A stretch of DNA of 64,000 nt, taken from NCBI GenBank assembly GCA_004335635.1, contig QAXH01005915.1:1-64000 (forward strand). The letters run 5' to 3'. Below, in pieces: positions 1 through 12,478 of this stretch. Under the pieces are notes generated by a model. It was not told where the DNA came from. It saw only the letters and a list, made by a program, of their open reading frames with translations, and did no database searches. This DNA comes from Chloromonas sp. AAM2 (lineage: Eukaryota; Chlorophyta; Chlorophyceae; Chlamydomonadales; Chlamydomonadaceae). Within the stretch, counting starts at the first letter, position 1. Each line of letters begins with the position of its first letter. Both the position numbers and the translations under genes were made by a program.

Positions 1-3000
1 GTGACCGCCATATGCGCACTGCCCCGTCAGCCGCGCCCGTCAGCAGGAGCGGCCCGTCTGCCTCCGTGATGTGCTGCAGGTGCGTCACGACCGTGGGCAG
101 CACTCGCGCGTCGCCGGGCGGGGCGCCTGCGGAAGGACACACATGCACGCACAGGGACACACGGCTGGGGCACAACACGTGCAGACGCGACCGCACAAGG
201 CTAGGGCACATGCACGTGCCGGGGCAAGCGCACGGGGGCAGCATGCTCAGAGTACGAGACCAGGGTGTTCAAGACTACGCCTGTGCTCCAGTCAACCATG
301 AGTAACTTGAAACTAGCCATCCTCGTTGATAGTCCCCATATGTCACAGCAGGCTTTCCTGTTCTTGCCCTGCCTGCTGCGCTTATGTCGTTTGCAACACA
401 CCACCGAGCCTGCAGCTTTGCATGGCTAGTTGCCCTTGTGTCGCACCGTTTGAGACGTGGAACGTGTGTATGGGCTTGGTAGCGCCCGGCGTGTCGTAGG
501 GCATGACTCTGAGGTACCCCAGGGCGTCGGCGCATACCAGCAGGTTGTGGTACGGGTGGAAGCACACCTTGGCCAGGCCGTCGCCCTGCGTGTCGACACT
601 GAACACCTGCACATGCAAGAGCGGCGGCTGGCGGTGCGAATCAGCCACACGGGCTCCTCCCCTGTGGTTCAGTTACCCAAAACACCTCTGGCGAGCACCC
701 TTTGGGCACTTTGACAGTGTGTGCTTGAAAGCCATTGCCCATGCATGCACTGATGTGCCTGGGCGTGAACTCTGCCAGTGCATGCTGGGGTTGTAGCCCC
801 AAAGGCATTGTATTCTTGCAGCACTCCCATAAGATAACGTTGCGTTCCTTGCGCCCTCACATCAAGCCAACTTGAGCCTTCAGTGCTGCATGATTGCTAC
901 CACAGCGAGTTCTGTGCTGCTGGGCGCTTTGAGCATACATCAGAGCACGCCTGGCATGCACAGACACTCAGGAATTCTCGTCCTTGCCGCACCTGTTCTC
1001 TGAGCTTAGGCTGTGTCAGCTTGCAGCGCGCAATGGAGCCCTGCATGACGTTGATGCGCTCCTGCCTGCGCTTAAGGTCCGGAGGGGACGTCCAGTGCGG
1101 GGCGGCGGAGCCTCCGCTGTCACGCCAGCCGCTGGCACCTGCAGGAAACGGGACATGTGCAGATCAATGCTGAAACAGCACACGGGCAGAACTGCTGACA
1201 GATGAGGCACATGCTGACCCAGGGCACAAGCAGCCACATGCTGACAGATGAGGCACATGCTGACCCAGGGCACATGCAGCCACATGCTGACAGGTGCAAC
1301 GCAGCCACCTGACAACACAACGCACTTGCCATGCAGGCCCAGGCAGCAGCAGGCAGTCCATCCTCAGGTGCATGTTCCGTGCGAAACACCCACTTACAAG
1401 CCATGGCCAATCAGTTAGGAATCATGGTCATGCATAGCCCCGGCTCTGTACCTGTGCTGAGGTGTCTGAGTGTATCAAGCGCTACTGCTCAGCCCATGCT
1501 CGTTGCCCCTCACCTGGCTCCAGCAGCGGCCTTGCAAAGGCCTCACAGGACAAGCGGTACACGCGCGATGTGGGCAGCGGCTCCAAGAGGCCCTGCTGCG
1601 TCACACTTGCACTACTGTACCCAGGTGCAGGCTGCCCGCCCCCGCCCACATGCCCCGGCTGCCCGCTCACTGACCCGTAGCCACCCATGGCACTGTCACC
1701 GGATAGAACCATCTGCGCGCCTATGGGGCGGCTAACACTGCTGCCCACTGACTGCTGCTGCCCAGCCGCCTGGCTAGTAAGCACTGACGGCTGGCTCACT
1801 GACACTGGGATGGTGGCGGAGCTGGCGGGACTGGCCGGCTGCTGGCTGATGCCCCCGTGCAGGCCGGTGCTGATTGGCCCGCCGTACATGTGGGGCGTGC
1901 GGGGCCAGGGGTCCGGGTCTGCAGGCAGCCAGGAGGGACAAACAAGCCATAGCATGCATGCACAGCCAAGGACCATCGCAAGCAAGGTGTGTGTACCTCC
2001 AGTACGATTGGAAAGTGAGCATGATAAAGGCCAGCATTGCCCAAAAACTTCTGTCAGAGCTTTAATACCACAGGGAAAGACAGGTCGACATCAGTCAAGG
2101 GGCTGTGTCACCGGACAGGGGCACAGCTGTGGCATGAACAGGGGCATGAGACGGGCGCAAGCACTGATCAGATGCTGGGCACCTGGCATGCGCCCCGATG
2201 TATCTTGCTCCATGCGTGCATACGAGCATATGAGTTCATGGCATCATGAACACCAAATCTGACACTCCATGAGGGATGGAGCTGCCCGCTTACCGTTCTT
2301 GCAGCAGAGCACGTACGGTGGGCGGCTGAAGACCATGTCCCTGACCGGGCTGCTGGGGCTGCTGGTGTGGCTGGGCGTGCTGGGAACACTGTACAGGGCT
2401 GTCTGATACTGCGTCTGAAGCTCTAACAAGGCCTGCAAGGCATTGGGGCATCAACAAACACAGTGAACGGGCAGCCCTGACGTGCAACAAGGACTACACT
2501 TGCCAGAACCAGGAAACAGCGGCGGTCAGCCATCTGGTAAGGATTTTTATGGGGACGCCACACTGCACTACAGCAATTAAGCTGGAGCGATTGCTATGCT
2601 TTTGCAAGGTAACAGGCGAGGTTTCTGCAGGGTGGTGGAACAGGCAGCACGAAAGATAGACAGCTCTGAATGCGCAAAAGCGCTCTGTGCTCCTCCTTGC
2701 TGCAACTGACCGACGCCCACCTACACAACGTACAAGGGTTGTAATTACTGGTTGTGCTTACTAAGTAATCAAATTCTGTCTGGTTACCTGCATTGCTGGG
2801 TCCACAGGCACACCCCCTCCGGCTGCCTGTGCACTGCCTGTGTTGCTGGCGGCTGTGCTGCCAGGTACAGACACACCGCCGGGCGGGGGCGAGCGCGCAG
2901 TGCCTGGCATGCCCCCGCTGGGCCGCTGGCCAAGGCCTAGCTGCGGGTGCCCTTGTGCGGGGGCCATGGGCTGCGGCTGCGAGATGGAGCTGCGGGCGCT

Positions 3001-6000
3001 CACCCAACCGGGACGACGCAACTTCTGGGCAAAGGCGCCTGCAAAGCAATGAGACAGACGGCATGATGATTGCCGCATTGATCATGTTTCCTGTTTGCTG
3101 CGCAGCAGCAACAATTGTGCAATCCGAGTTGGGTTTTCCAATTCAAGCGCAGGAATCAGGTGGCCGTATGGAGGCCCAGGTGGCCGTAAGGAGGCCGAGC
3201 TTTGAACTAGATTCGTCCAGCCATGGTCCCTTTCCGGCCCTCACCTAGCGCGCCTGACGCGGGGTTGTGGGGCGACTGCACCCCGCCCTGTGCACTGCTT
3301 ATGCTGGGCGCCACAAAGCTGAGCTCGCACTGGGCTATGCGCAGCACCTGGCGACCCAGGCTAGCCACCTGTGCATACACAACACATACACACACATGCT
3401 TGTGCTGAGCATTATATATCGTCACGACCCTGCCTGCCACACCCTCTGCAAACACCTACCCTGACACTAGCAAACTATTTCCAAGCCTCAAACAGCAACA
3501 GCGCAGATGAGGGTTGGTCGATGTGGCTTGACTGTGTTGCAGCAGTCAAAATGTAGCAGTCAGCAATGGCACCATGGCAGCCAGCAGAGTGATCAAAATA
3601 GCAGAGCAGCGAGCCTGACCCACCCTTGGCGAAGGGTCCAGTGCCAGCAGCTGCATCGACTCCACCATGGCGGTGTAGATGGCAGACACGGCCCGCCCCA
3701 CCACGGGCTGCCCCTGCCCCAGGCCCGGCAGAGGCACAGAGCCCTGCCGGTCTATCACTCCGCTGCCGTTGCCTAAAGAAGCGGCCTCGTGCACGCTGGC
3801 TTGGTCCGACGTCATGCGGCCGGGCCGGGGCAGGGAGGAAGGGTGCCCGTCGGGGGGGGGGGGTGGAAACGTCCGAGCCGCGCCACTGGTTGCTGCCACG
3901 ACTTGTACCCTGCGGGTCAACGGGGTAACGGTGGCATTAGGGCAGGCCAGAGAAAGGTGTGACGTAGGGACTTCAGCTTAGGTTGGGGGCATACGACACA
4001 GAAACGTGACAGGGCGAAATGTGCAGGCGACTGCCGGGCGATGTGCAGCCACTGCAAAGTGCTTTCAATTGCAGTTGATTAACCGAACAGAGTTGCAGAG
4101 TCGCTTGCGTTTGAAAGTCTTTTCAGAGCGCACGTAAATGTCCAACAGACACAGTGCATCTGAAGTCAGAAGCTGTTCGTATGAAACCAATACAACCAGC
4201 TCCTCAATCCAGCAGTTTGTGCTTGAGTGGGATGGTGTGCTATCAAAAGCAAGCACACAATCGTCATTGCTCACCTCCGCCTCTGCACTCATCACGCCGT
4301 CTGATATGCTTGCTGACAGCTGTGGCGTTGGAAGATGCTGCCTTGCGAACTCAATGAGCTTGCGCTGCTGGAGAGCAATGGCATCCTGCAAACAGGTCGT
4401 GGCGAGCATACGCATGAATCACAACCACCTCTGATAAGCATGAAGCAAAGCACACTTAGGCACAAGGTCCCGCGTAATCTAGGACATACAAACGACCACA
4501 GCATGATCAGAAAAGAGCACGCCGGCCAGCGCACAACGGACGTGCTGTGTGTGCCTAGCCACAACAACCCACTCAACACCAGGTCCTGGGCCTGCAGTGC
4601 CCAATGGAGCTGGTTGCCTTCCCTGCTCACCTGCACTTGTGTTGCGTGCCCCCGCACGTATTTGGCGTACAGCACCGCTAGCTCGCAGCGCACCAACACG
4701 CTGGGGTCGTACACAACCTGCGTCACAGCAGCCAACATCACGTGGTGTACAGAACAGGGGGACGAACAGCCACCCAGGACTGCTATCATCTTGAGCTTGT
4801 AAACCGCGCAATCCTCTTCAACGTCTGGCGTAGGCGCAGAGCTACAACAGGGGCACTCTACACTGCCGTCACATCAATGAGTGCATGCCAGAACCCTTGC
4901 CCAGAGCACGAGGCGATGCGGGCTCAGCAGCTGCCTCAGTTTGCAGAGCAAGCATGATGAGGCGGTGTGGCACATACATGCCAGGTGACCATGGATACGG
5001 CCCAAATCCAAAATCATATGGGATTTCCTATAATGGATTTGGGCCCGTCAACTAATAACCCAGTAGCTAACAGCCCAATAGCTACAATAGGCTGTATGGA
5101 TATCCTGCAACGCCAGTACGTCGTGTGCGGCTCACACCTGCCGAACCGCGTTGGCAATGAGCTGCTCTGCGGGCATGCGGTCCTCCAGCGGGGAGGGCCC
5201 GCCCTGCCCCATGTGCCCCGCCGGCCCCACGCCCACGGCCTCCGCACCGCCACCGCCACTGCCCGGGGCATACACCAGGCAGCCCAGGCCGAACACCGCC
5301 GCTGCGCGTATCTCCGGCTGGGCCACCACAATCAGCGCAACCAACAGGTCGGCTGCGCCCTCACGAATAGCCATGAGCGAAATCTGCAAGAAGGGTGAGA
5401 GAATCAAGTAGAGAGGCAGCTTTGTTTGCTTGTAAGGGCTGAAACCACAACAGAGGAAAAGGGTGGCAGCGACTGCAGGCATTCAGCAGGTTGTCATATG
5501 CCTGAGCATCAGTCGGGAATGTCATGGAATCACACGAGTGAAAAGCAGCTGCCATGACAAGCTGTGGCTGGAAGTTCACGTTCAGGCATGCTCACACTCT
5601 CAGTCTCAGAAAAAGCTCAGTGACTGTACATCGCTGTCAGACAGACGCATCATGATGCACATTTGCACACACCTCTGGGCTGTCCTGGCAGAGTTTGCCC
5701 AGGCACAGGCAGAGCCATTTGAGCAGCAGCACATGGCCTGGGGGGTACGACACCTGCAACACAGCATAACAGTGCAAATGCGCCGTACTAATGCCTTTGT
5801 TATTAAAAGAAAAAACTTGCATCTGTGACTGTCTTGTCTGTCGGGCTAATTGTCATATAATTGCTTTTCCGCCTGGAAATGTTGGCTTTACCTGTGGTGG
5901 GAAGTACGTCCTGAGCCCGCGTAGCAACACGGTCAGCAGGCCATTGCTGGAACACAAGCTCTGGCCCTGCGCAAACATGAGATGTGCAGAGATATCGTGT

Positions 6001-9000
6001 CGAGCTGCAGTACCGTGTGTTAAACCATGAAAAGCCATGTAATCATGATGATCATGATGAAACATGAGCGCCAGCACCACCTGTTGAGCCAATCTGATCC
6101 ATAGCATCATGCCATGCACATATCCAATCTCATGAATGAATGCACATGCAAGGGCCAGAAACTGTTGCTGATCAGGGCCCAGTGCAGGGCAAACTGCAGC
6201 AATCGCAGTGTTGGTCTAGTCGGGTCCACTTTGCGGCCTACCTTGGAGTGTCCGTCGCAGATGACTGACAGCACGAAGGTCGCCTGTGCGCGCGACTGCG
6301 GCTCCACACTGGCCTCGGGGCTGTCCAGGTAGCGGATGAAGTACGTGTGGCCCGTGTCCTTGATCAGGTCCACCTGTCAAGCAGCGCAGGCAGCGCAACT
6401 TGACGGCCTCACCTAACGTGCTGGCAGTCATGGTGGGGAACAAGCCTGATCTTGTGTGGTGTTGAAGCTCGCACTACCTGCACAATCCTGTAATTATGCC
6501 AGCTGCGCCAGTCATTACCAACGCCCATACTTTGTTGTGAACTGGTGTTGATACAATGTTGCACAACTCCTCGGCCCTTTTCAGGATGCAATCCTCTTGC
6601 TTCCTGCTGTGACACTCAGCTTTGTCCTCGCTCGCACCTGGCAGCTCTTGTCCAGCGCCAGGATCTTGGCCCAGATGAACACCAATGTAGCCCGCAGGTC
6701 CTGGCTGGTGGTTTGCAGGAGCTTGAGCACGTATGGGAAGATGCCCACGCTAAGCGCTAGGTCAACCGCCCTGTGAACAACACCAGGTGCAGACAGATAA
6801 GTCACCAAACAGGCACAGCCACCGTGTACGACTTACTGCTGCCTTCGGCGGGGTGGCAGGACCGCCATGTGACTGATGCTCAATGGCCGCTTGATATGCT
6901 CCAATCAAAGCACTCTGCAAGGCCTTTGACTGATCAGTCGTGCTGCTTAACACAACAGGGGGACACACTTGGCAGTGGTGCCTACACACTCACCACGACC
7001 CCATGTCCAGGAACCGGCCCAACAGCACCAGCGCTCTCAGTCTGTGCACCTGGCTGAGCAGCACCTGCAGCACGATGGGCAGCTGCTCGGGGGGCGCCCG
7101 CTCGCGGCTGCCCGAGCTAAGCCACAGCTCAAAGGCGGTCAGCTGCTCGCTGAAGAAAGGCGAGGGCTGGAACTCAGCGGCAGGGTCGCTCAGCAGCGTG
7201 GGCAACTGCATGAGGCACATCTCAGCCGCCATGTCCCAAGCCTGCAAGAGGACATAGAGGCACAGGACATGGTAAGAGCATCTGTTTCACGGCTACATAT
7301 ACAGTTGTACTGCAATGCGGATGGCAGGACTGGCTATGGCTCCTTACTGTTGACAGGAATGCTCTAGATAACCATAGGCAAACACATCCAGGTAAGTATG
7401 CCAAGGCTAACAAGTGGTAAGCCGTCAGACAGGTGTCGCTTGCCAATACAAGTGTGCCATAGCCCTTGCGCATGAGCTCAAGTCTGACACATGCCTGCCT
7501 GCTGCACACATGCACTTGCCAGCCACCATGTCTGCCCGCGTGCTACGCACCTGCCACATAGGGTGATGATGGGTTGGTGGCAGGCGGGGCAGGCTCATGG
7601 GGGAGCAGCCCACCGCTGTCATGATCCGCTCAGCCAGGAGGAAGTTCCTAAACAGGGACGCCACCAGAAGATCCTGGGAGGAAGAACATGGGCACATGCT
7701 GCATGTGAGCTCACGTGCGTACACTGCCTGCTTGCCTTGTTGACCACTGCCGACAATTTGTTTTGTGCCAGTATTGTTTTGCATTGCGTCTCTTGGGGTC
7801 GGATGTATGGGGCACTCTCAACTGGGGCAGCAAAGGTGCGGCAAACAAATCGCAGCGTGATACCTGGGGTCTGCTGCATCCAACGTACTCTACAAGACTG
7901 AGCCTGGCTGCACTGGACTCGTGTGCATGATTTGCGTGCCTTTGCAAATTGAACATTTCCACACATCAACGCACACTGCGGAACAGCTTTTGAAACAACG
8001 CCCGTGGGAGCACGTTCCACGCCACTGTGTCAGTGATGGCCGTGAAGATCCAGTTGAGCTCACCCAGGGGCGTCTTGCGGTCAGTCTGCGCGCAGCACAG
8101 TCAGTGAAAGGGCATGGGTGTGATGCTGACGGTGGCTGCGGTGACTTGGGTGGCTGTGAGCAGCAGGAGCAGCGCCACACCTGGTTAGCCCAACACAACC
8201 AGCGATTGGTTCAGCCTGCTCAGCGTGTTCAACCTGTTCAACTGTCCCATAGACCTTGTCAACTCTGCTGGGACTCCCTGCACAGGTTCACATTTGCCCT
8301 GCTAATGTGGCCCTTTCTGCCAGTCCTCCCCGCCCCACCTGCCGGCCTGGTATCTTGTCAATGAGTTCCTTTGTGATGCCGTCATGCCTGAGCAGGGAGC
8401 GGCTGGCAAACCACCGCAGCGCCACCTTGATGGGGGTCGTCAGGCACGCCGTGAAGACGTCAGCAGGAAGCTCAGGACTCTGCAGATTGCAACAAACAAA
8501 CAATTTCATATTAGCACAGGGCACAGGGACAGGCACAGGAAATCATACATGCATGACATGACATGCACATACAAACAGTGATGCATATCCACACTTCAGA
8601 TCTCGGCCTGAGGTTAAGTGTGCATGCAACAAAGGTAATGCAACACAGCAATGCAGGCTAAGTTTGCATGTGCTGCCCTAGGCCCATGCACTCGCCTGTG
8701 GCAGCACCTCATTGGCGCCACATGCCGCCAACACAATGATTTCCCGCATGGGGTCCGAGGGTGCGCCTGGCAGCGTGGCAAGCCCCGGGTAACTCTGCAG
8801 CACGACACGTTAGACAGGTGTGGCAAAAGGCAACAGAACATACCCTAGCGTACACTCTATATAACTTGCTTCGCTTTAGCATTTGGTAACCAGCATGTGT
8901 GCAACCTGCATCTGTAAAGCAAAAGCTCAAGCTCAACGCAACATAAAATCAAACACCAGTGAGAGTGCCATGTGTGCTTCACTTGCTGCAACATGCTGTC

Positions 9001-10963
9001 CATGCCCACCTGCGGCATACCCCTCATCTCCATGTGTCGTTGGTCCATGAGGTTGCGGAAGGTGTTAATGAGTATACCGGCTGAGGAGCAGTCCAGCACT
9101 GAACAGCAAAACGGTAGGCAAACAATCTGAAATGCTGGCATACTAAGAGACTGGCACGCCAATGGACAAGCTGCAATAGGGGGTGCTTGCCACAGGACAA
9201 GCAAAAGTTAATGAACAACAGCTATGCTTTTTGAACGTGGCAAACAGAACTGGAGCACTGGAATGTGCGTGTCAGGACTGCAAATGCAGGCTGGGAATCA
9301 CTGAATTGCAGATAACATGCAATGTTGAAAGCGTGGCTTTGCTCACCATAGATAGCCGGTGTGCCCAGCCACGTGTGCAGGTCATACACAGACATGGGAA
9401 TGTACTGTGTGTAGCGCTGATTGAACACCCAGAGCTCGCCGTTGGCAGTTGGCCGCGGAACGCCATGGCCGTTGTAGTGAAAAAGAACACGCTCTGCCTG
9501 CAGCCAGATACGGGTTGGTTGCCATTGATGAACAACGCATAACAATTATTCGGATCACTATGCCTGTGGTGAGAATGCTGCGGACTGCTCTCATACTCGC
9601 GGCAGCGATGGAGTAGGTACCTGTCAATTGCTACTGATGGCACACACGCAACACATGGTACAAAAATGACTAGGTACCTTCAATTAACTGGCACCAAACA
9701 GTTCAGCATACTCCACATTCCAGAGGTAGTGGTGAGTCTATGCTAGACAATCCCATTCTTGCTGGCATATGCCACATTCCAGGGGTAGTGGTGAGCTGTC
9801 CCATTTGTTCCATCTGCTCAGCGCCATGCTCCAGACTGCGCCCCAGCTGCGGCACATAGAGTGCGTTGTCCCCACCTTGGCGTTCCTTCTGCTTGACTGT
9901 GCCAGCTTCTTGACATCGTCCATGGTGGGGTCCAGATGCATTTTGTACTTGGCCTTGGGCTGCCATCGCTCGTACTGCGCCTGGAGGTTTTTGCCTGCAT
10001 GTGTCCCACGTGCATCAACACAACGTAATGCAAGCACTGAGAAAAGGTGCATGTGCAGGCAGACATTAGCAGCAAGGCACGCACCGATTGCTTCCAGGGC
10101 CTTGGCCGGTTGCATGGAGTTGGGATCCACCCAGCACTCCAGCCGGGCACATGGTGATATTTTGATGACGTCTGGAGGGTCCACGCCGATGTTCAGACAC
10201 AGTACTAAGGCCACAGCTGTTGTTTTTAGCTTTTCTTTCTGCCTCCACTTAAGCACGAGGCTGCCATCTGTAGCTGCACGGTCCTTTCCGTCATCTCCGG
10301 CGTCGTGCCGCTCCTGAGTGAACATCGAGTGAAGCTGACTTACGTGAAGGGCATGTGGTTGGGCATGGCAAGTGAGCATGCAAAACACAAGGCAAGACGC
10401 CTTGCAGGTTTGGCAGATGGTAGTGGCAAGGCACTGGTGTGTACAGGAAAACGAAACTGAAACAAGTGTACAGGTGTATGAATGAAATTGCTCTTCTCTG
10501 CACAAAATCTGCCACAAATTCAGTCGGACGCCCCGGTACTTGGCAAGCTGCCTCAGTGATTGCACTGTGCTGGCTTGCGTGCTCAAGTTAAGACCAACTG
10601 CCTTACCTCACAGAACAGGCGGGGATGCCTGCTGACGTCCCGATGGTCCACACTAAGAGAGTTGGGCACAGCTGCCTGAGAGCCACCACAGGTCATGCAT
10701 GTGATGGAGAACATGTGCTGCCTACACCATGCCAGACGTCTAGCAGCATGCACAAGCTGAAATGCAGGGGATTCAGTGTTGAGTGGGAATCAGCTTAGAT
10801 GTGGTGCTGTAGTGATCGCCATCAGAGGGGCCATCCATTCCAGCACTCAAGTCGTTCCCTTCCTTACCGTGATTGTTTCACGCAAACTGAGCCGCCGCAT
10901 GAGCTCATCCGTGAGGCCTGATGCTGCTCCCATTCCCGGCACATCGCTTTCGGCATCGCCCAT
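1..10963 (-). CDS. RAPTOR1: RAPTOR, TORC1 scaffold subunit (3' end beyond window)
   Basis: Regulatory-associated protein of TOR recruits substrates to the TOR kinase in the cytosol and on endomembranes. I read about 26 exons. The start ATG is at 10963 ([10 protein letters not shown]); exons 1-5 are 10868-10963, 10607-10675, 10085-10313, 9876-9994 and 9347-9497. The caspase-like RNC domain is clear: [20 protein letters not shown], then [16 protein letters not shown], then DCSSAG (about 9100). Further exons near 8.7, 8.4, 8.0, 7.6, 7.1, 6.7 and 6.3 kb carry the most conserved core ([42 protein letters not shown]). HEAT-like exons lie at about 5.7, 5.3 and 4.7 kb. A low-complexity linker covers about 3.9-1.5 kb, followed by the RPLLEP motif. 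WD40 blades begin at about 650-440 and 131-1. About 1,300 residues are present; the remaining WD40 repeats lie off the left edge. Similarity to plant RAPTOR is extensive and in order. Exon ends in the linker are approximate. Confidence 0.95.
1194..1298. repeat. 46-bp tandem repeat in a RAPTOR intron
   Basis: Two nearly identical 46-bp units (first beginning CTGACAGATGAGGCACATGC at about 1195, second at 1241) and the start of a third at 1287. It sits between RAPTOR exons and makes spurious open frames on the minus strand. Confidence 0.85.
4997..5047. repeat. Short foldback (inverted repeat) in a RAPTOR intron
   Basis: GGCCCAAATCCA at 4999-5010 is perfectly complementary to TGGATTTGGGCC at 5034-5045, separated by a 23-nt AT-rich loop. 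Pairing extends outward with one bulge. The following 60 bases are also AT-rich and contain a weaker pair, ACAGCC...GGCTGT. It resembles a short MITE or a transcribed hairpin, in the intron between the exons at about 5.3 and 4.7 kb. Confidence 0.6.
9713..9794. repeat. Direct duplication of about 24 bp in a RAPTOR intron
   Basis: CCACATTCCAGAGGTAGTGG at about 9714 recurs with one change at about 9770 (CCACATTCCAGGGGTAGTGG), 56-58 bp downstream. The two copies lie in the intron between the exons at 9876-9994 and 9347-9497. No function is evident. Confidence 0.7.
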
Positions 10964-12478
10964 CGCTCACGGACTCACGTGCTGCAAGGGTCGAGGTGGA
11001 GGAGCTGGAGGTGGAGGTGCTGAACGAGGCGCTAGCATGCGCTCATTTCATAGACACCATCGTCTTCGTCATGTGCTGATTTCAGCTAGCCTTGCTCGAC
11101 CGATGGTGCTAACCCCAAGCCCAGCAGTAGCAACGCCTTTGGCGCTGCAGCTAGTCTGCGGACTCGCTTGTCGGTTGCAAGCAATCCTGCGCGCTGGCTC
11201 GTACGCAATTCAAGTGATGTCGAACAAACAGTTACTAGGCCGTTAAGCAGATTTGCCACCGTCTGGCGTTCCTGCAGGAATGGGACATCCCCGCTACAAT
11301 CAGAGTCGTATTGTTGAGGTGGCACAGTTAGCCTGAGATTGATACGACAGTGTATGCGTTAGCCCCAAGTCAGGAGCAATGGAAAAGCAGCAGCATTGGA
11401 AGAGGGCATGGGTTGTGAACGTTATTACAGGCCTTGGACTAAGGGTGCATGGACTGCTAATAGATAAACCACCTGTAAAAACAAAAATGTTTGCCAGTTC
11501 TGGGACAGTTCCTGGGATTACCACTGGAACTAGTGTTGTAAGTGCCCGTGCATGGACGGGTAATGGACGAGTAATTGATGGAGTAATGGACGAGTAAGTA
11601 ATGGACGAGTACCCGTGCATAGACGAGCTGATGCCTGCATTTGGAGAATTTTTTTTTAGATTTGGCTATTGCTACCAACGGTCTTGCAGCAGCAAAAACA
11701 AGATGTTTGCCTGAGAGGTGGTCTGGAACACGTCAGGACTGTGGCACACTGGCTGAGGTCAAGGTCCTTGTTGTTGTGCTTTTGCAGCTTCCACGCCATA
11801 CCAGGAGTGTGTACATCTCAGCTGTTATCCCTGCGGCTGATTATGCAGGCTGGCGCTGCCCTCCTGCTCTACAGTGATGCAACAGTGACGCTGGCCTACT
11901 CCTGAGGTTGTTCACCACCTAACTCCGTCTGTGGGGTGATCACCTAGGTCCGGTGAAACTCCCGATTATTTAAGTGGGGTGTGCTAAGGAAGACAGCAGC
12001 TATCACTTGTGATATACAACCTGGTGTTGAGGCTGGATTGGTGAATGCACCCCGAGTATGATTGGGATGAAATTGCAGGGGCAGAGGCGACAGGCGTACA
12101 TGCTGTGGCCAATGAGAAGCGATTGTGAGTGTGCACATGAGTGGACCGCTCATGCAGGTTCCTCACAGCTCCTAAGTGATGAACTCATTCAACTGCACTG
12201 GAGACATGAAGAGAGAGTGCAGGTGCACAGAAGCTTGATACACATACACAAGTGCAGGCTTGCACCTCACTGGGCCACTGACTCATGCCTGCTTCCATGC
12301 CTGCTTTTCATGCCTGCTTCCATGCTTGAATTAAAACAAGCGAAACGCCAATCGCAAACCCTCGCACTTTCCGCACTTCCTCGGGACAAGCAAGAGGAAG
12401 TAGGAAGGCCGTTCTTGGGTTCTTCCGGCCCCACCTGCGGGATAGTGCTGAAAATCGACAGTGAGGTAGCAGCGCAGG
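10964..12478. other. Divergent intergenic region between RAPTOR and the DUF1336 gene
   Basis: About 1.5 kb separates the two start codons, which face away from each other, so both promoters and 5' UTRs must lie here. I see no convincing open frame. It holds one copy of the dispersed motif TTGCCAGTTCTGGGACAG (about 11491), a cluster of GGACGAGTAATGGACGAGTA-type short repeats (about 11555-11630) and copy A of the inverted repeat described separately. No TATA box can be assigned with confidence. Confidence 0.6.
11743..11995 (+). repeat. Dispersed repeat, copy A (inverted partner at 16567-16730)
   Basis: From GGCTGAGGTCAAGG through GCTTTTGCAGC and CCATACCAGGAGTGTGTAC to CGGTGAAACTCCCGATTA, this segment matches the reverse complement of 16567-16730 at high identity. 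Copy A carries about 80 extra bases, from about 11827 to 11907, between CAGCTGTT and GTTCACCACC. The shared sequence extends past CCCGATTA into GCTAAGGA. No protein is recognisable. Confidence 0.85.

Noticed and set aside
11743..11995. Short conserved peptide (EVKxLVVVLLQxPRHTRSVYISAV) shared by copies A and B as a gene
   Set aside because: Conservation extends equally into stops and non-coding flanks, so it is repeat identity, not protein conservation.
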